From Amycolatopsis sp. FDAARGOS 1241 (GTDB taxonomy: Bacteria; Actinomycetota; Actinomycetes; Mycobacteriales; Pseudonocardiaceae), in assembly GCF_016889705.1 (NCBI RefSeq), contig NZ_CP069526.1, positions 4,402,001 through 4,466,000 on the forward strand: a stretch of 64,000 bases of DNA. Reading direction: 5' to 3'. Below the pieces are notes generated by a model that worked only from the letters and a program-made list of their open reading frames with translations, searched no databases and was not told the DNA's origin. Of this stretch, positions 7,726 to 17,434 are shown one piece after another. Numbering within the stretch: position 1 is the first letter of the stretch; each line of letters starts with the position of its first letter. A program made the position numbers and the translations under genes.

Positions 7726-10155
7726 TCACCTCCCGCCGGTGTCCAGGAGGTGCACCTGCTGCGTCCCGTCACGCTGGCCGCGGGTGGCGCCCCGGTCGCT
7801 CGTGAACACGACGACTCCGCCCGAGGCCGCGGGGAACGTGGCGTTGGCCGGCTTCGTGACCTGCGCCGGCGCCGACCAGCCCGCCGGCGTGAGCCGTGCG
7901 GTGAACACCTTCCAGCGCCAGTCGGCCGCCCGCGAGTCGTACCAGACGGCGCGGACCGTGCCGTCCGGGTCGCGGCTCAGGCGCGGGCGCTGGCTCATCG
8001 CCGCCGGCTCCGCCGCGAACGGCTCGGCCGGCGACCAGGTCCGCCCGCCGTCGGCCGAGTGGCCGGCCCGCAGCGACAGGTTGGCGCCCGAGCTCTGCAG
8101 CGCTCCGCTGTCCCAGGCGAGGACGAACGCACCGGTGCGGTCGACGCTCGCACTCGGGTGCCGGTCGGCTCGGTCGGTCGCCGCGCTGACCTGCACGGCG
8201 CCACTCCAGCTGCCGCGCGTGCCCGCACGGGTGGCCGCGAGGATCTGCCAGTTGTCGGGGTCCGTGCCCCCGCTCGCCGGCTGCCCGGCGGGCGGGGTGT
8301 GGCCCGTCCACAGGGGATCCGGGTCGAAGCGGTTGTCCTGCCACGCGACGAGGATGCGATCGTCGCGGCCCACGGCGAGGGTCGGGAACAGCGATGCGGG
8401 GTAGCGCGGCGAACGGGCATCGACCGTACTGTTGCCGGCGCTCACCGTCTTCCCGGCCGCCGAGACGTTGACCGGCGTGCGGTCGACGCCGACGACCTGG
8501 GTGTACACGTCGAAAGCACCGCCGGTGTTGTCCGCCCACGCGACCACGGGCCGGCCGCTGCCGAGCAGCGCGATGGCCGGGTGGATCGCGCGGCCGGTGC
8601 CGGCGTCGAGGCGCACGGCCGGGCCGAACAGCAGGCCGCCGAGCGCGCTGTGGCGCAGGTAGATCGCGGGGCGGTGCGGCTGCTCGTGGCCGCGTTCGTC
8701 CTGCCAGACCACCCACACGTCACGGCCGGACGCCGCGATCCGGGGCGCGGTGGCCGTGCCGGAACCACCGGAGAGCTCGACCTCGAACAGTCCCCGGCCG
8801 TGGCGGTCGAGGTGGCGGTAGACGACGGTGCTGCGCCCGGCCACGTGCTTCTCGGCCACCACGTGCACGTCGTCCCCGGCCACGGCGACGTCGGCGAACC
8901 CGGCGAAGTCACCGGCCGCTCCGATCACCGACGTCGCGTTGTCTCGCCCGGATCCGGCGGCAGGCAACGGGATTTCGGGCTCGGGAGTGGCGACCCGGCC
9001 GACCGAGACGAACACCGGCGAAGTCGCCGCGCGCAGCTGGTCGGGCAGGTTCGGGTCGGCGTCGGCACCGGACGCGCTGCCCGGGGAGCGCACCTCCGCG
9101 CGGAACCACTCGTGGTCGCCCGACAGCGTCAGCGGCAGGACGCGGGTGTCGTCGGTGCCCCGAACTGTGGTGTCGAGCACCGCCCCGGCGGAGCGGCCGG
9201 GCGCGGCGTAGACGAGCAGGCGCGCCCCGGCGCCTTGCCGGACCCGCACGCGCAGCGCCGCGTGGCGCGGCAGGTGCCGCGAGTGGACGACCGTCTCGTC
9301 GCCGCCGATGGCTTCGAAGCGGCCGTCGCCGTCGAGGTCGGCTTCGATCGTGACGAACGGGCCGGTGACGCCCGAGGACACCGTGGTGCGGCCGGCCTTC
9401 AGCGCGTCCAGGACGGACCGGACGCTGCGATCGGCGGCGAACACGCGGGTGGCCGGCTGGCCGGGTCCGGCGATGCCCCACAGCTCGCGGAAGTGGCAGT
9501 CGCTCGCGGCGGTGACGCCGGTGCGGAAGCCGTGGTTCCAGCGGTTCTCGGCGTAGTCGAGCTGCGCGTCGGGGTTCGTCGAGACGTTGAGGACCTCGAT
9601 GTTGTGCACGCCCTGCACGCTGGCGTTGTCGTTGGGCCCCGCGTCGGGGGTGTACTCACCGTCGTCGGGGTGGGCCACGTGCCAGACGGCGTCCTGCGAG
9701 CGCGCGTCCCAGATGGACTGCTGTACGTGCCGGAACGCCGCGGATCCGGGTGGGTTGGCACCGTCCACAATGGCGTCGACCGCGCCGAGCACGATCGCGT
9801 GCGGCGAACCGTTCGCCTCTTCGCCGGGAATCAGCAGCAGCTTGTCCGACGTCCACTGGGGATCCCAGTGCTGGTCGTACGTGCGGTGGTCGGTGAGCGG
9901 CAGGAAGTCGAGCCCCGTGCGCTCGGCCTGCCCGATCTGGTCGCCGACGGGCAGGTTGCCCGGCAGCGTCTGCTTCGACTGCTGGCGCGGCAGGCTGCCG
10001 TCGGACGAGTGGTCGTCGTGGACGTGCGTGTCGCCGACGAGCCACTGGCCGCGGGGTTCCTTCGCGGCCGGCGTGGCGAACGCCGGGGAGGCCACGAGGG
10101 TGGTCGCGGCGACGGCGCCGCCGGTCACGATGAACTGTCTTCGGGTGAGTCCCAT
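7726..10155 (-). CDS. Tat-exported PHP-domain (CehA/McbA-like) hydrolase with beta-propeller tail
   Basis: Intact 809-residue secreted protein. Residues 1-30 are a twin-arginine signal (LTRRQFIV, hydrophobic run, AFATPA). Residues about 38-290 form a PHP/CehA-McbA metallohydrolase domain with GDTHVHDDHSSDG, PLTDHRTYDQHW, HVAHPDDGEY and ASDCHFRELWG as metal-binding segments. The C-terminal half has sialidase-like repeats (SADGGRTWSP, WYDSRAADWRW, VAWQDNRFDPDP), probably a beta-propeller. The substrate is unknown; phosphoester or carbohydrate phosphate is plausible. AAAGGA precedes the ATG. It follows the metallophosphoesterase gene by 54 bases in the same direction. Confidence 0.9.
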   Translation of the reverse strand: MGLTRRQFIVTGGAVAATTLVASPAFATPAAKEPRGQWLVGDTHVHDDHSSDGSLPRQQSKQTLPGNLPVGDQIGQAERTGLDFLPLTDHRTYDQHWDPQWTSDKLLLIPGEEANGSPHAIVLGAVDAIVDGANPPGSAAFRHVQQSIWDARSQDAVWHVAHPDDGEYTPDAGPNDNASVQGVHNIEVLNVSTNPDAQLDYAENRWNHGFRTGVTAASDCHFRELWGIAGPGQPATRVFAADRSVRSVLDALKAGRTTVSSGVTGPFVTIEADLDGDGRFEAIGGDETVVHSRHLPRHAALRVRVRQGAGARLLVYAAPGRSAGAVLDTTVRGTDDTRVLPLTLSGDHEWFRAEVRSPGSASGADADPNLPDQLRAATSPVFVSVGRVATPEPEIPLPAAGSGRDNATSVIGAAGDFAGFADVAVAGDDVHVVAEKHVAGRSTVVYRHLDRHGRGLFEVELSGGSGTATAPRIAASGRDVWVVWQDERGHEQPHRPAIYLRHSALGGLLFGPAVRLDAGTGRAIHPAIALLGSGRPVVAWADNTGGAFDVYTQVVGVDRTPVNVSAAGKTVSAGNSTVDARSPRYPASLFPTLAVGRDDRILVAWQDNRFDPDPLWTGHTPPAGQPASGGTDPDNWQILAATRAGTRGSWSGAVQVSAATDRADRHPSASVDRTGAFVLAWDSGALQSSGANLSLRAGHSADGGRTWSPAEPFAAEPAAMSQRPRLSRDPDGTVRAVWYDSRAADWRWKVFTARLTPAGWSAPAQVTKPANATFPAASGGVVVFTSDRGATRGQRDGTQQVHLLDTGGR

Positions 10156-10209
10156 AGTCGGTCCTTTCTCAAGGCTCGGGTCCCGGGGGAAAACTCAGGG
10201 CGGGGAAGC

Positions 10210-12384
10210 TCAGGGCAGGGAGATGCCGTGGACGACACCGTTCTGGTCGCCCACGACGAGCGTCTTGCCGTCGATCACCGGCCGACCGAAGGTGTAGCCG
10301 AGGCTCTGCTGCAGCCAGCCCAGGCGCGCACCGTCCGACAGCCGCACGCCGATGACCTTGCCGTCGACGGTCAGAACCCACGCGGTGCCGTCGCTGATCG
10401 CGACGCCGGCGTTGAACACGCGCAGCGCGAGGTTGGTCTGCCACAGCTGCTTGCCGGTGGTGAGGTCGGCGAGCGTGAGCACACCCCACTCGGTGGTCAG
10501 CAGCACGCTCGTGCCGATGATCAGCGCCGGGGCGTACATCGCGCTGCCGGCGACGCTCCAGCGCAGCGCGCCCGTGGAGCGGTCGAGGGCGAGGGCGCTC
10601 GAGACGGTGGCGACGATGACGACGTCTCCGCCGACCGCGACGACCGTGTCCCAGCCGCTGTAGAGCGCGGTGCGGTGCTCGACGCCGGTGACCATCCGGT
10701 AAGCCCAGAGCTCGGCGCCGGTGCGAACGTCGTGCGCGCGGGCGTAGCCGTCGGCGGCCGAGGTGAACACGCGGTCGCCGTCGCTCGCGGCCTGACCGGA
10801 GGAGAACCCGCGGCCGGGCACGGACCAGCGACGGCGCCCGTCGGTGCCGACGGCGAACAGCGATTCGCCGGCGGAGAAGACCACCTGCCGGCGTCCGTCC
10901 ACAGTGGTCACGATCGGCGCGCTGAGGACCGGCGCCTGCGCGTCGAAGGTCCACACGCGGCGTCCGGTGTGGACGTCCAGAGCGTACAGGCGGTGGTCGG
11001 CCGACGGGACGAACGCGAGGTCTCCCGCGACGGCCGGGCGGCGGTAGACCGGGCCGAGCTGCGTGCGCCACGCGCGGTGGCCGCCGCGCTCCAGCGCCGT
11101 GACCTCACCGGCCGTCGACGCGGCGAGCACCCGGCCCGTGTGCGCGTCGGCGAGGCTCACGCCGCCCTGCACCGAGCCCGGGAGCTGCTGCTGCCAGCGG
11201 CTCGCCGGGTCGCCCGTCTTCGCGGGCACGGTGAACAGCGCGACCTCCTCCCACCAGCTACCGTTCCCCCCGCACACGCGCACCTGCAGGCGCTGGCGCC
11301 CGGGTGCTAGGGCCGAGACGTCGACGGTTCCGGTCCAGCGGTCCTTGTCCGCTGCGAGCGGCTGCCAGGCACCGGCGCTGCTGCCGCCGAACACGGCCTG
11401 CGGGTAGGGCTGGACGCCGACCTGCGTGCCCTGGGCGCGAACCTCGACCGGCAGCTTCCCGCCGGCGACCGGGCTCAGGTGGACGTAGCGCGGCCGCTGT
11501 TCCCGGCCCTGGCCGCCGCCGGCCAGTGGAATGGTCGCGAAGGGCGCGTCGGTGTCGGTGCCGTCCGCGGCGACGGTGACCCGCCGGACGTCGAGCACCG
11601 GCACGCCGGCCACGGTCGTCTTCGCGGCCCAGTAGTAGGTGGGCCCGTTGAGGACGGCGTTGAGCGTGACCTGCGTGAGACCGTTGAACCGCGTGACGTC
11701 CTCGCGGTGCACGTGTCCGGCGACGATGCCGCGCAGGTTGTGCCCGGCGATGACGTCGAGCACGGCCGGCTGGTCGTCGACGTAGTAGAACTCGTTGCCG
11801 AACGGGAAGTGCTGGAACAGCACGACCGGGGTCGCCGGCCGCACGCCGCGCAGGTCGCGATCCAGCCAGTGCAGCCCGGCGGGCCCGTAGTGCCCCGGTT
11901 CCTGCAGCACCTGGGTCGGATCGAAGCCGACGAAGTGGACGCCCCCGGCGTCGAACGAGTACGGCGCCGGCCCGAAGTGACCGTGGAACTCCTCCTTGGC
12001 CGAGGGGTCCCACCGCGTCTCGTGGTTGCCGGGCGAGTAGTGGATCTTGCCCCGGAGCGCGTCCGGCACCACCGTGCCGTACTGCTCGTACTCGTCGGCC
12101 AGCCCGGTGTCGGTGATGTCGCCGCAGTGCAGCACCAGATCCGGTTCGCGGCGCGCGATGCTCTGGTACACCAGCGACAGCCAGGTGGTCGACTGCGGGC
12201 TCGTCGTGTTCACGTGCGTGTCCGACACCGCCGCGAAGCGCAACCCGCCACTCTGGGCCGGGGTCACCGCGCCCGCCGGCGCCGCGCCGAGCACCGATGC
12301 CAGCCCCGGCGCCGCCACCGCCCCCGCGGCCAGCCCCAGGAAACCTCTGCGACCCACGCCGTGCCGGCAGGGCTCGTCGACCAT
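10210..12384 (-). CDS. Tat-exported calcineurin-like metallophosphoesterase with PQQ-type beta-propeller
   Basis: Intact 724-residue secreted protein. The signal peptide has RRGFLGLAAGAVAAPG. The phosphoesterase domain shows all signature motifs: SDTHVN, GDITD, GNHE, FQHFPF and AGHVHRED. From about residue 370 the protein carries an Ig-like segment and then PQQ/WD-like propeller repeats (LYALDVHTGRRVWTF, ALDRSTGALRWSV, LTTGKQLWQTN). I choose the ATG at 12384 because GGAGG lies 6 bases upstream. First gene of a pair with the PHP protein; the two probably act on related extracellular phosphorylated substrates. Confidence 0.9.
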   Translation of the reverse strand: MVDEPCRHGVGRRGFLGLAAGAVAAPGLASVLGAAPAGAVTPAQSGGLRFAAVSDTHVNTTSPQSTTWLSLVYQSIARREPDLVLHCGDITDTGLADEYEQYGTVVPDALRGKIHYSPGNHETRWDPSAKEEFHGHFGPAPYSFDAGGVHFVGFDPTQVLQEPGHYGPAGLHWLDRDLRGVRPATPVVLFQHFPFGNEFYYVDDQPAVLDVIAGHNLRGIVAGHVHREDVTRFNGLTQVTLNAVLNGPTYYWAAKTTVAGVPVLDVRRVTVAADGTDTDAPFATIPLAGGGQGREQRPRYVHLSPVAGGKLPVEVRAQGTQVGVQPYPQAVFGGSSAGAWQPLAADKDRWTGTVDVSALAPGRQRLQVRVCGGNGSWWEEVALFTVPAKTGDPASRWQQQLPGSVQGGVSLADAHTGRVLAASTAGEVTALERGGHRAWRTQLGPVYRRPAVAGDLAFVPSADHRLYALDVHTGRRVWTFDAQAPVLSAPIVTTVDGRRQVVFSAGESLFAVGTDGRRRWSVPGRGFSSGQAASDGDRVFTSAADGYARAHDVRTGAELWAYRMVTGVEHRTALYSGWDTVVAVGGDVVIVATVSSALALDRSTGALRWSVAGSAMYAPALIIGTSVLLTTEWGVLTLADLTTGKQLWQTNLALRVFNAGVAISDGTAWVLTVDGKVIGVRLSDGARLGWLQQSLGYTFGRPVIDGKTLVVGDQNGVVHGISLP

Positions 12385-12670
12385 CACGTTCCTCCGTCCG
12401 AGAAGCACCACAACCCGCTGAGCCTCGCCCGATCGGGTTACACCGGGCTTGCGCGCCGAAGTGGTGTTGCTGAACGCCGGACCAAGCTCTGCCGGGTTCG
12501 CGACCACGGCCGGACAGTCGATTCGCCCGGTATGTCGAGGACGGCACGCCCTGGCGTGGTGGCACCGGAGCGAGCAGGTTTCACCGCTTAGGACGGCCGC
12601 CCGCGAAGTCGCGCGGCGTGGCAGCCTGGGGCGCACACGGGCTCGGCCCCTCGCGATCGGAGGTCTGACG
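12385..12670. other. Divergent intergenic region
   Basis: 286 bases between the divergently transcribed metallophosphoesterase and nitroreductase genes. It must hold both promoters. Apart from the two ribosome sites (GGAGG before each start) I see no convincing operator or gene here. Confidence 0.5.
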
Positions 12671-13186
12671 ATGGAGGCTTGGGACGCGATCCGCGCCCGG
12701 CGCAACGTGCGGAGTTACTCGGCGGAGCCGGTACCGGCCGAGCACCTCACGCGGATCGCCGAGGCGGGTTGGCGGGCGCCGTCCGCGTCGAACCGGCAGC
12801 ACTGGGACTTCGTGCTCGTCACGGACCGGGAGCAGCTGACGGAGCTGTCGACGGTGTGGCAGGGCGCGGGGCACATCGCGGGCGCGCAGGCGGCGATCGC
12901 GCTGGTCGTGCCCGAACCGGCGGACGAGCGGACTCGGGTGGTGGACCACTACGACCTCGGGCAGGCCACCTACGCGATGATGCTGGCGGCCACGGACCTC
13001 GGCATCGGCACCGGGCACTCCTCCGTCGGTGACCAGGCGAAGGCGCGGCTGATCCTGGGCGTGCCGGACACGCACGTCGTGTCGTTCCTGCTCGGCATAG
13101 GGTATCCGGCGGATCGGCCGCTGCGGCCGATCACCAAGCCCTCGCGCCGGCCCTTCGACGAGGTCGTCCACCGCGGCCGGTGGTGA
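12671..13186 (+). CDS. Nitroreductase-family flavoprotein
   Basis: Intact 171-residue FMN-dependent nitroreductase-fold protein: WDAIRARRNVRSYSAEPV is the N-terminal FMN-phosphate binding Arg cluster, GWRAPSASNRQHW the second flavin segment and GIGTGHSSVG the C-terminal loop. Substrates may be nitroaromatics or quinones. The ATG has GGAGG 7 bases upstream. Just downstream, on the other strand, is a broken XRE regulator. Confidence 0.9.
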   Translation: MEAWDAIRARRNVRSYSAEPVPAEHLTRIAEAGWRAPSASNRQHWDFVLVTDREQLTELSTVWQGAGHIAGAQAAIALVVPEPADERTRVVDHYDLGQATYAMMLAATDLGIGTGHSSVGDQAKARLILGVPDTHVVSFLLGIGYPADRPLRPITKPSRRPFDEVVHRGRW

Positions 13187-13189
13187 CCC

Positions 13190-14089
13190 GGGGCAGCCCG
13201 CGACCGGCCACTGCCCCGGCGTCCGGGCCCCAGCCGGCCGGCGGGCGCAGCGCGCCGGCCGATTCGGAACCCGGTTGGGCGTGGTAGAGCGACACCGCTG
13301 CTCCTGGTCGCCCGGCAGGCTGAAGGTCTCGCAGTGCCCGGTCAGCTCGCCGACGAGCGGGTGACACAGCCACAGGTGTCATGGGTCTTGCGCTTCACGG
13401 TGTGCGCCGCCCACCTCGCGCGGAAGTTCTCGCTCTTCAGCGACAGCTCGCCGACCAGCTCGGCCGTCAGCGGGTCGTCCGGGCGCCGGCCGGCGTCGGG
13501 GCGCAACCGGCCGACGACGTCGGTGGCCTTGGCCTCCCAGTCGGCGAACAGGCTCTGCGTCGGGGGATCCAGGAACACCGGCCGCGCCCGGTTTCGCTCC
13601 CGCGGCGGGCGCGAAGGCCCCGTCGCCGAACACGGCGGCGGCGGTGTGGTTCCAGGCGAGAATGTCGGTGCGCCGGCCCCATGCGGACGCGGGCATGCCG
13701 TCGATCGCCGGCAGCAGCCGCGCCAGTGCGGGCCGCACGCGCCGGCGCCGGGCACCGGAGCGCCACTGCTGCTCGCGCGGGCGGGCGAGATCGAGCAGGT
13801 CGACACGCTCCGGTTCGGACAGCTTCAGCGCCGACGAGATCACGTCGAGCACCTTGCGCGGCACGGCGCGCCCGTTGCCCTGCTCCAGGCGCGTGTAGTA
13901 CGCGACGGAAACACCGGCGAGCTGCGCCGGCTCGGCGCGCCGCAGGCCGGGAGTCCGGCGGCACCCACCGTAGGAAGCAAGTCCCACGTCGGACGGCGTC
14001 AGCCGGGCCCGGCGGGTGCGGAGGAATTCACTCAGATCCGCGCGCGGGTCCGGCTGCCGCTCGGGCGCCCGTTCGCGGGAAGTGCTCAC
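13190..14089 (-). pseudogene. MmyB-like XRE-family regulator, frameshifted
   Basis: Helix-turn-helix regulator with an MmyB-type ligand-binding domain. GTG at 14089 starts MSTSRERAP; the HTH is intact (RRTPGLRRAEPAQLAGVSV, then AYYTRLEQGNGRAVPRKVL). Frame changes near 13600 (to PVFLDPPTQSLFADWEAK), again near 13360 (to HPLVGELTGHCETFSLPG) and near 13285 (to YHAQPGSESAGAL). The C-terminal end is therefore approximate. A complete homologous regulator of the same family lies at 46734. Confidence 0.75.
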
Positions 14090-14232
14090 GGCACCGAGTA
14101 TCACGCGGGAATCGCCGATCGTGGGCGGCCCACCTGTCCCTGTCGGTAGTAGGCACCGCAGGCACAGTCGCGGCCTCCCGCGACCCGGGTGAGCGGGCCC
14201 GAAAGTCCGAATCGGACGTCCACAGTAGATGT

Positions 14233-14610
14233 TCAGGGTCGGCGCCGATCCCGCAGCTGCGCCCGGTGCAGGCTCGGCCGCTGTGGCTCCAGTTGCCGGA
14301 CCTCCATCGAGCAGCTGAATCCGTCTGAGCACCGCCCGCTGCGCCACCCGCATCGACACGGCGTAGTGGTCGCCTCGAATCCGAAGTTCCCCGCCACACC
14401 ACAGCACCTGGTGGCTTCCCGGACGCGCGCCATCCCGAACCGCGCGAGCGCGCGGCGCTGCACCGCCGCGCCGAACGCCCAGTACTCGTGGCAGTGCATC
14501 TGCACCGCGACCTCGGCCGGCACGGGTGGCGGTGTCCACCGCGCGGCAACCCACTCCGTGACGGCTTCGGCGAAGCTGCGCACCCGGCGCGAACCCGGTC
14601 GGCTCCGGCG
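14233..14610 (-). pseudogene. C-terminal fragment of a FAD/Fe-S oxidoreductase (CCG domain)
   Basis: Remnant of the C-terminal CCG/Fe-S domain of a glycolate- or lactate-oxidase-like protein. Recognisable pieces are VQMHCHEYWAFGAAVQR, CCGVAGNFGFE, then in another frame DHYAVSMRVAQRAVL, and back in the first frame SDGFSCSMEVRQL before the stop at 14233. About 30 residues of the domain core are missing and the FAD-binding N-terminal part (hundreds of residues) is not found upstream. It cannot encode a functional enzyme. Confidence 0.7.
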
Positions 14611-14814
14611 GAACCGGCAGTACCGGCAGGTCCTTGTCTGGCGCAGCCGGACGTCTGGCGGCGCTTCGTTCGTCGTCCCGCCGGCGGGCCTGCCGATCCC
14701 CGTTCCGCGGGGAGCCGCTCTACCGGTCCGCTCGGGCTCGTACTACAGTCGCGGCAGCTTCTACGCGCGTGTAGAATTTCAGTGGACTGCCGAGCGAAGG
14801 AACGACGTGGACCG

Positions 14815-15798
14815 ATGGCTGCCTTGACCTACCCGGAGACCATCGTGGTCGGCTTGCTGCAAGGCGTCAGCGAGCTGTTCCCCGTGTCGAGCCTGGGCCA
14901 CAGCGTGCTCGTGCCCGCGTTGATCGGCGGCAGCTGGGCGCGGGACCTCGACGCGTCGGCGAACGGGTCGCCGTACCTGGACGCCCTGGTGGCCATGCAC
15001 GTCGCGACCGCGGCGGCGCTGGTGATCTTCTTCTGGCGCGACTGGGTGCGCATCATCGGCGCGCTAGTCGGCTCGATCCGCCACCGCCGCATCGTGACGC
15101 CGGACGAGCGGCTGGCGTGGCTGCTCGTGGTCGCGACGATCCCCGTCGGAATCGCCGGGCTGGCGCTGGACAAAGTGATGCGCGAGTACCTCAGCCGCCC
15201 CATTCCCGCGGCCGCGTTCCTCGCGCTCAACGGCGTGGTGCTGTTCACCGTCGAACGCCTGCAGCGTGGCAAGAAGCCGGCGGCCGAGCCGCGTGCGGCC
15301 GTGACCGGCGACGAGCCCACGGTCGTGCTGCCTGCGGTCACCGGGCGGATCCCGGCGAACGAGGTCACCGCGCCCCTGGCGCCGGTCTCGGCCGACGAGG
15401 CCAGTGACGCCCGGCTCGCGAAACTCGGGTGGTGGGAATCGATCGCCGTCGGGGCCTGCCAGATCTTCGCGCTGCTGCCGGGCATCAGCCGCTCCGGCAT
15501 CACGATCGCCGGCGGCCTGCTGCGCGGGCTACGGCACGAGGACGCCGCACGGTTCGCGTTCCTGCTGGCGACCCCGGTCATCGCGGCGGCCGGCGTGCTC
15601 AAGATCCCGGAGCTGGCCCGGCCGGAGATGCACGGCGCAGTCGGCCCGACGATCGTGGGCAGCCTCGTCGCGGGTGTCGGCGCGTACTTCTCGGTGCGGT
15701 TCCTGGTGCGCTACTTCGAAACCCGCACGTTGACGCCGTTCGCGATCTACTGCGTCATCGCCGGTCTTGGCTGCCTGGCCTACTTCAGCCTGGGGTGA
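14815..15798 (+). CDS. uppP: Undecaprenyl-diphosphatase
   Basis: Intact 327-residue integral membrane phosphatase that recycles undecaprenyl diphosphate to the monophosphate lipid carrier for peptidoglycan and wall polymers. Seen: the signature GVSELFPVSSLGHSVL near the N-terminus and the second motif LLPGISRSGITIAGGL around residue 220, with about eight hydrophobic segments. A charged cytoplasmic loop (residues about 155-195) is longer than in E. coli, as in actinobacterial homologues. The ATG at 14815 has a weak GAAGGA about 13 bases upstream. Confidence 0.93.
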   Translation: MAALTYPETIVVGLLQGVSELFPVSSLGHSVLVPALIGGSWARDLDASANGSPYLDALVAMHVATAAALVIFFWRDWVRIIGALVGSIRHRRIVTPDERLAWLLVVATIPVGIAGLALDKVMREYLSRPIPAAAFLALNGVVLFTVERLQRGKKPAAEPRAAVTGDEPTVVLPAVTGRIPANEVTAPLAPVSADEASDARLAKLGWWESIAVGACQIFALLPGISRSGITIAGGLLRGLRHEDAARFAFLLATPVIAAAGVLKIPELARPEMHGAVGPTIVGSLVAGVGAYFSVRFLVRYFETRTLTPFAIYCVIAGLGCLAYFSLG

Positions 15799-15889
15799 GG
15801 GTTGACGAGGTGGACGTCCACCCGAGCTCGTTCGATCCGAGCATCCGCCTGTCGGCGTGCGGGTTCGCGCGGCCGTGACGCTCACGGAT

Positions 15890-16024
15890 TCATCGAGCCG
15901 GCGCGGCCTCGGAAGCCGGCGGCGTCAGCGCTTCCTGCGTGGCCCGGTCCTGCGCGGTCGAGGTTTCCGGGCCCTGGTCCTCGGTGTCCGGCCGGCGGGG
16001 TGGCTCGGAGCCGAAAACCAGCAA
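15890..16024 (-). CDS. Possible small ORF, 44 residues
   Basis: Candidate only. A TTG at 16024 preceded by GGAGG (9 bases) opens a 44-codon frame, MLVFGSEPPRRPDTEDQGPE and onward, ending at 15890. It is acidic, Pro/Thr/Ala rich and disordered-looking with no known domain. It lies in the 266-base gap between uppP and the SMI1 gene; otherwise that gap shows nothing. It could equally be the C-terminal tail of a lost gene. Confidence 0.3.
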   Translation of the reverse strand: MLVFGSEPPRRPDTEDQGPETSTAQDRATQEALTPPASEAAPAR

Positions 16025-16064
16025 GCACGTGAACCTCCGTCAGGGCATCCGTCCCGGTTCGGCA

Positions 16065-17255
16065 TCAGTCGGGGTCCGTCGCGCCGGCCAGGCCCGCCCT
16101 GGCCGTGGCCAGCAGCTCGCGGCCCCGCTCTCGCGTCACCGCCGCCGCGAGGACCGGGTCCGCGAGCAGCACGACCGGCGCGAGGTGGTCCGGCGTGCGG
16201 GGCCGCCAGTGCGGTAGCGCGGCGCGGATGGCGGCCCAAAGCGCCTCGGGGTCGTGCTCGTGCTCGGTCCGGGCGCGGCGGATGCGCTCGTCGAACTCCG
16301 CGTTGCCGTAGCTCAGGCCCTCGCCGAGAACCGCGGCCCGAGTTCGGCGACCATCTTCATGATCCCAGGCCGTTCGCCGATCATCGCCACCTGCAACACC
16401 GACGAGTGGTGGGGTGCCGCGGTACGCCGGTGGTCTTCGAACAGGTAAGGCGCGAACTCCTCGGTGAACACCGGGTCGGTCAGGAAACCGCCGGGCTGAA
16501 AAGGACTCGTGCAGCAGCCGGCGGAGCAACGACCGGGCCTTGTACTCCCGGCCCGCGAGGATCAGCAGCTGGGCCCGCAGCACGGTGGCGCGTTCCCGGC
16601 CGAAGTCCTCGGCCCGTTTCAGGGTTTCCTCCGCGGCGCCGGTGTTTCCGGCGAGTGCGTCGAGCCGGGCCCGCTCGACCGCCGCGTCCCAGTGGTCCCG
16701 CGTCGGTCCCGCGGGCCGGCGCATCCGGTGGAACTCGGCGTAGAGGTCCTCCATCAGCTCCGCGAACGACGCGAACTTAACCGGCGGCTCGGCCCGCCAC
16801 GAGAACAGGCTGTACGCCGCCCACTCGGGTTTCTCATCGACGTCGAGCGGGTCGAGGAACAGGATCCCGGCGTCGGCCTCCAGCGACAGCAGCAGGCCCC
16901 GGCTGAAGCGGTTGCTGTTGCCCGGATCGGGATCCGGGTTGTCGTCCTCGCACAGCTCCTCCCATTCCTCCCAGTACGGCTCGTGGTGGCGGAGCCAGTC
17001 CACGGTCTCCGTGTCCCGCATCCGGAAGACGAACATCCCCGCGCGGCGCCAGCCATTCGTGGTCAGCAAGAAGTCCCGATAGGACGGTGGCAGCCGGAAC
17101 CCGAGCCGCGCCTCCGCACGGGCGACCTCGTCCTCAGTCGCGGACCCGAACCCGAGCCATCGGTCGCGCAGCACCGCCTCGTCGAGCTCGTCGTCCTCCT
17201 CGGCGGTGCTGATCCACTCTTCACTCCAGCGGCGCAACCAGGGCTTCCAGTCCAT
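16065..17255 (-). CDS. SMI1/KNR4-family protein with a scrambled internal segment
   Basis: An open frame of 396 residues. The N-terminal half is an SMI1/KNR4 (SUKH) domain: EDEVARAEARLGFRLPPSYR and FLLTTNGWRRAG, a fold used in immunity proteins of toxin systems. Codons from about 16500 to 16330 are out of frame: the correct reading there is ESFQPGGFLTDPVFTEEF through IGERPGIMKMVAELG. An extra A in the AAAA run at 16499-16502 and a missing base near 16330 compensate, so the frame stays open while about 56 residues are wrong. SUKH proteins often neighbour polymorphic toxins, but none is seen nearby. Confidence 0.75.
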   Translation of the reverse strand: MDWKPWLRRWSEEWISTAEEDDELDEAVLRDRWLGFGSATEDEVARAEARLGFRLPPSYRDFLLTTNGWRRAGMFVFRMRDTETVDWLRHHEPYWEEWEELCEDDNPDPDPGNSNRFSRGLLLSLEADAGILFLDPLDVDEKPEWAAYSLFSWRAEPPVKFASFAELMEDLYAEFHRMRRPAGPTRDHWDAAVERARLDALAGNTGAAEETLKRAEDFGRERATVLRAQLLILAGREYKARSLLRRLLHESFSARRFPDRPGVHRGVRALPVRRPPAYRGTPPLVGVAGGDDRRTAWDHEDGRRTRAAVLGEGLSYGNAEFDERIRRARTEHEHDPEALWAAIRAALPHWRPRTPDHLAPVVLLADPVLAAAVTRERGRELLATARAGLAGATDPD

Positions 17256-17434
17256 GCCATGCACTCTGTCAGAGGGGTCCGACAAATTCCGGCGCGGCGG
17301 GGCCGCGCGCTTGCTACCGTCGAGAACGTGCCAGGCCACGCCGCGGGCCGGACCCGCTGCTGAGTGAACGATGCAACCACCGTTTCCCACCGGGCAACGG
17401 TGTCCGAACCGTACCCTCGGCGAAAGGCACCACC

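Noticed and set aside
7696..11310. A 1204-codon open frame on the plus strand
   Set aside because: It lies antisense to the PHP and metallophosphoesterase genes, has no ribosome site or domain, and its composition (Arg/Gly/Val/Ala) is typical of a shadow frame in high-GC DNA.
13379..14554. A single 391-codon minus-strand gene
   Set aside because: It is a read-through that joins pieces of the XRE regulator and the FAD/Fe-S oxidase fragment in different frames, not a real fusion.
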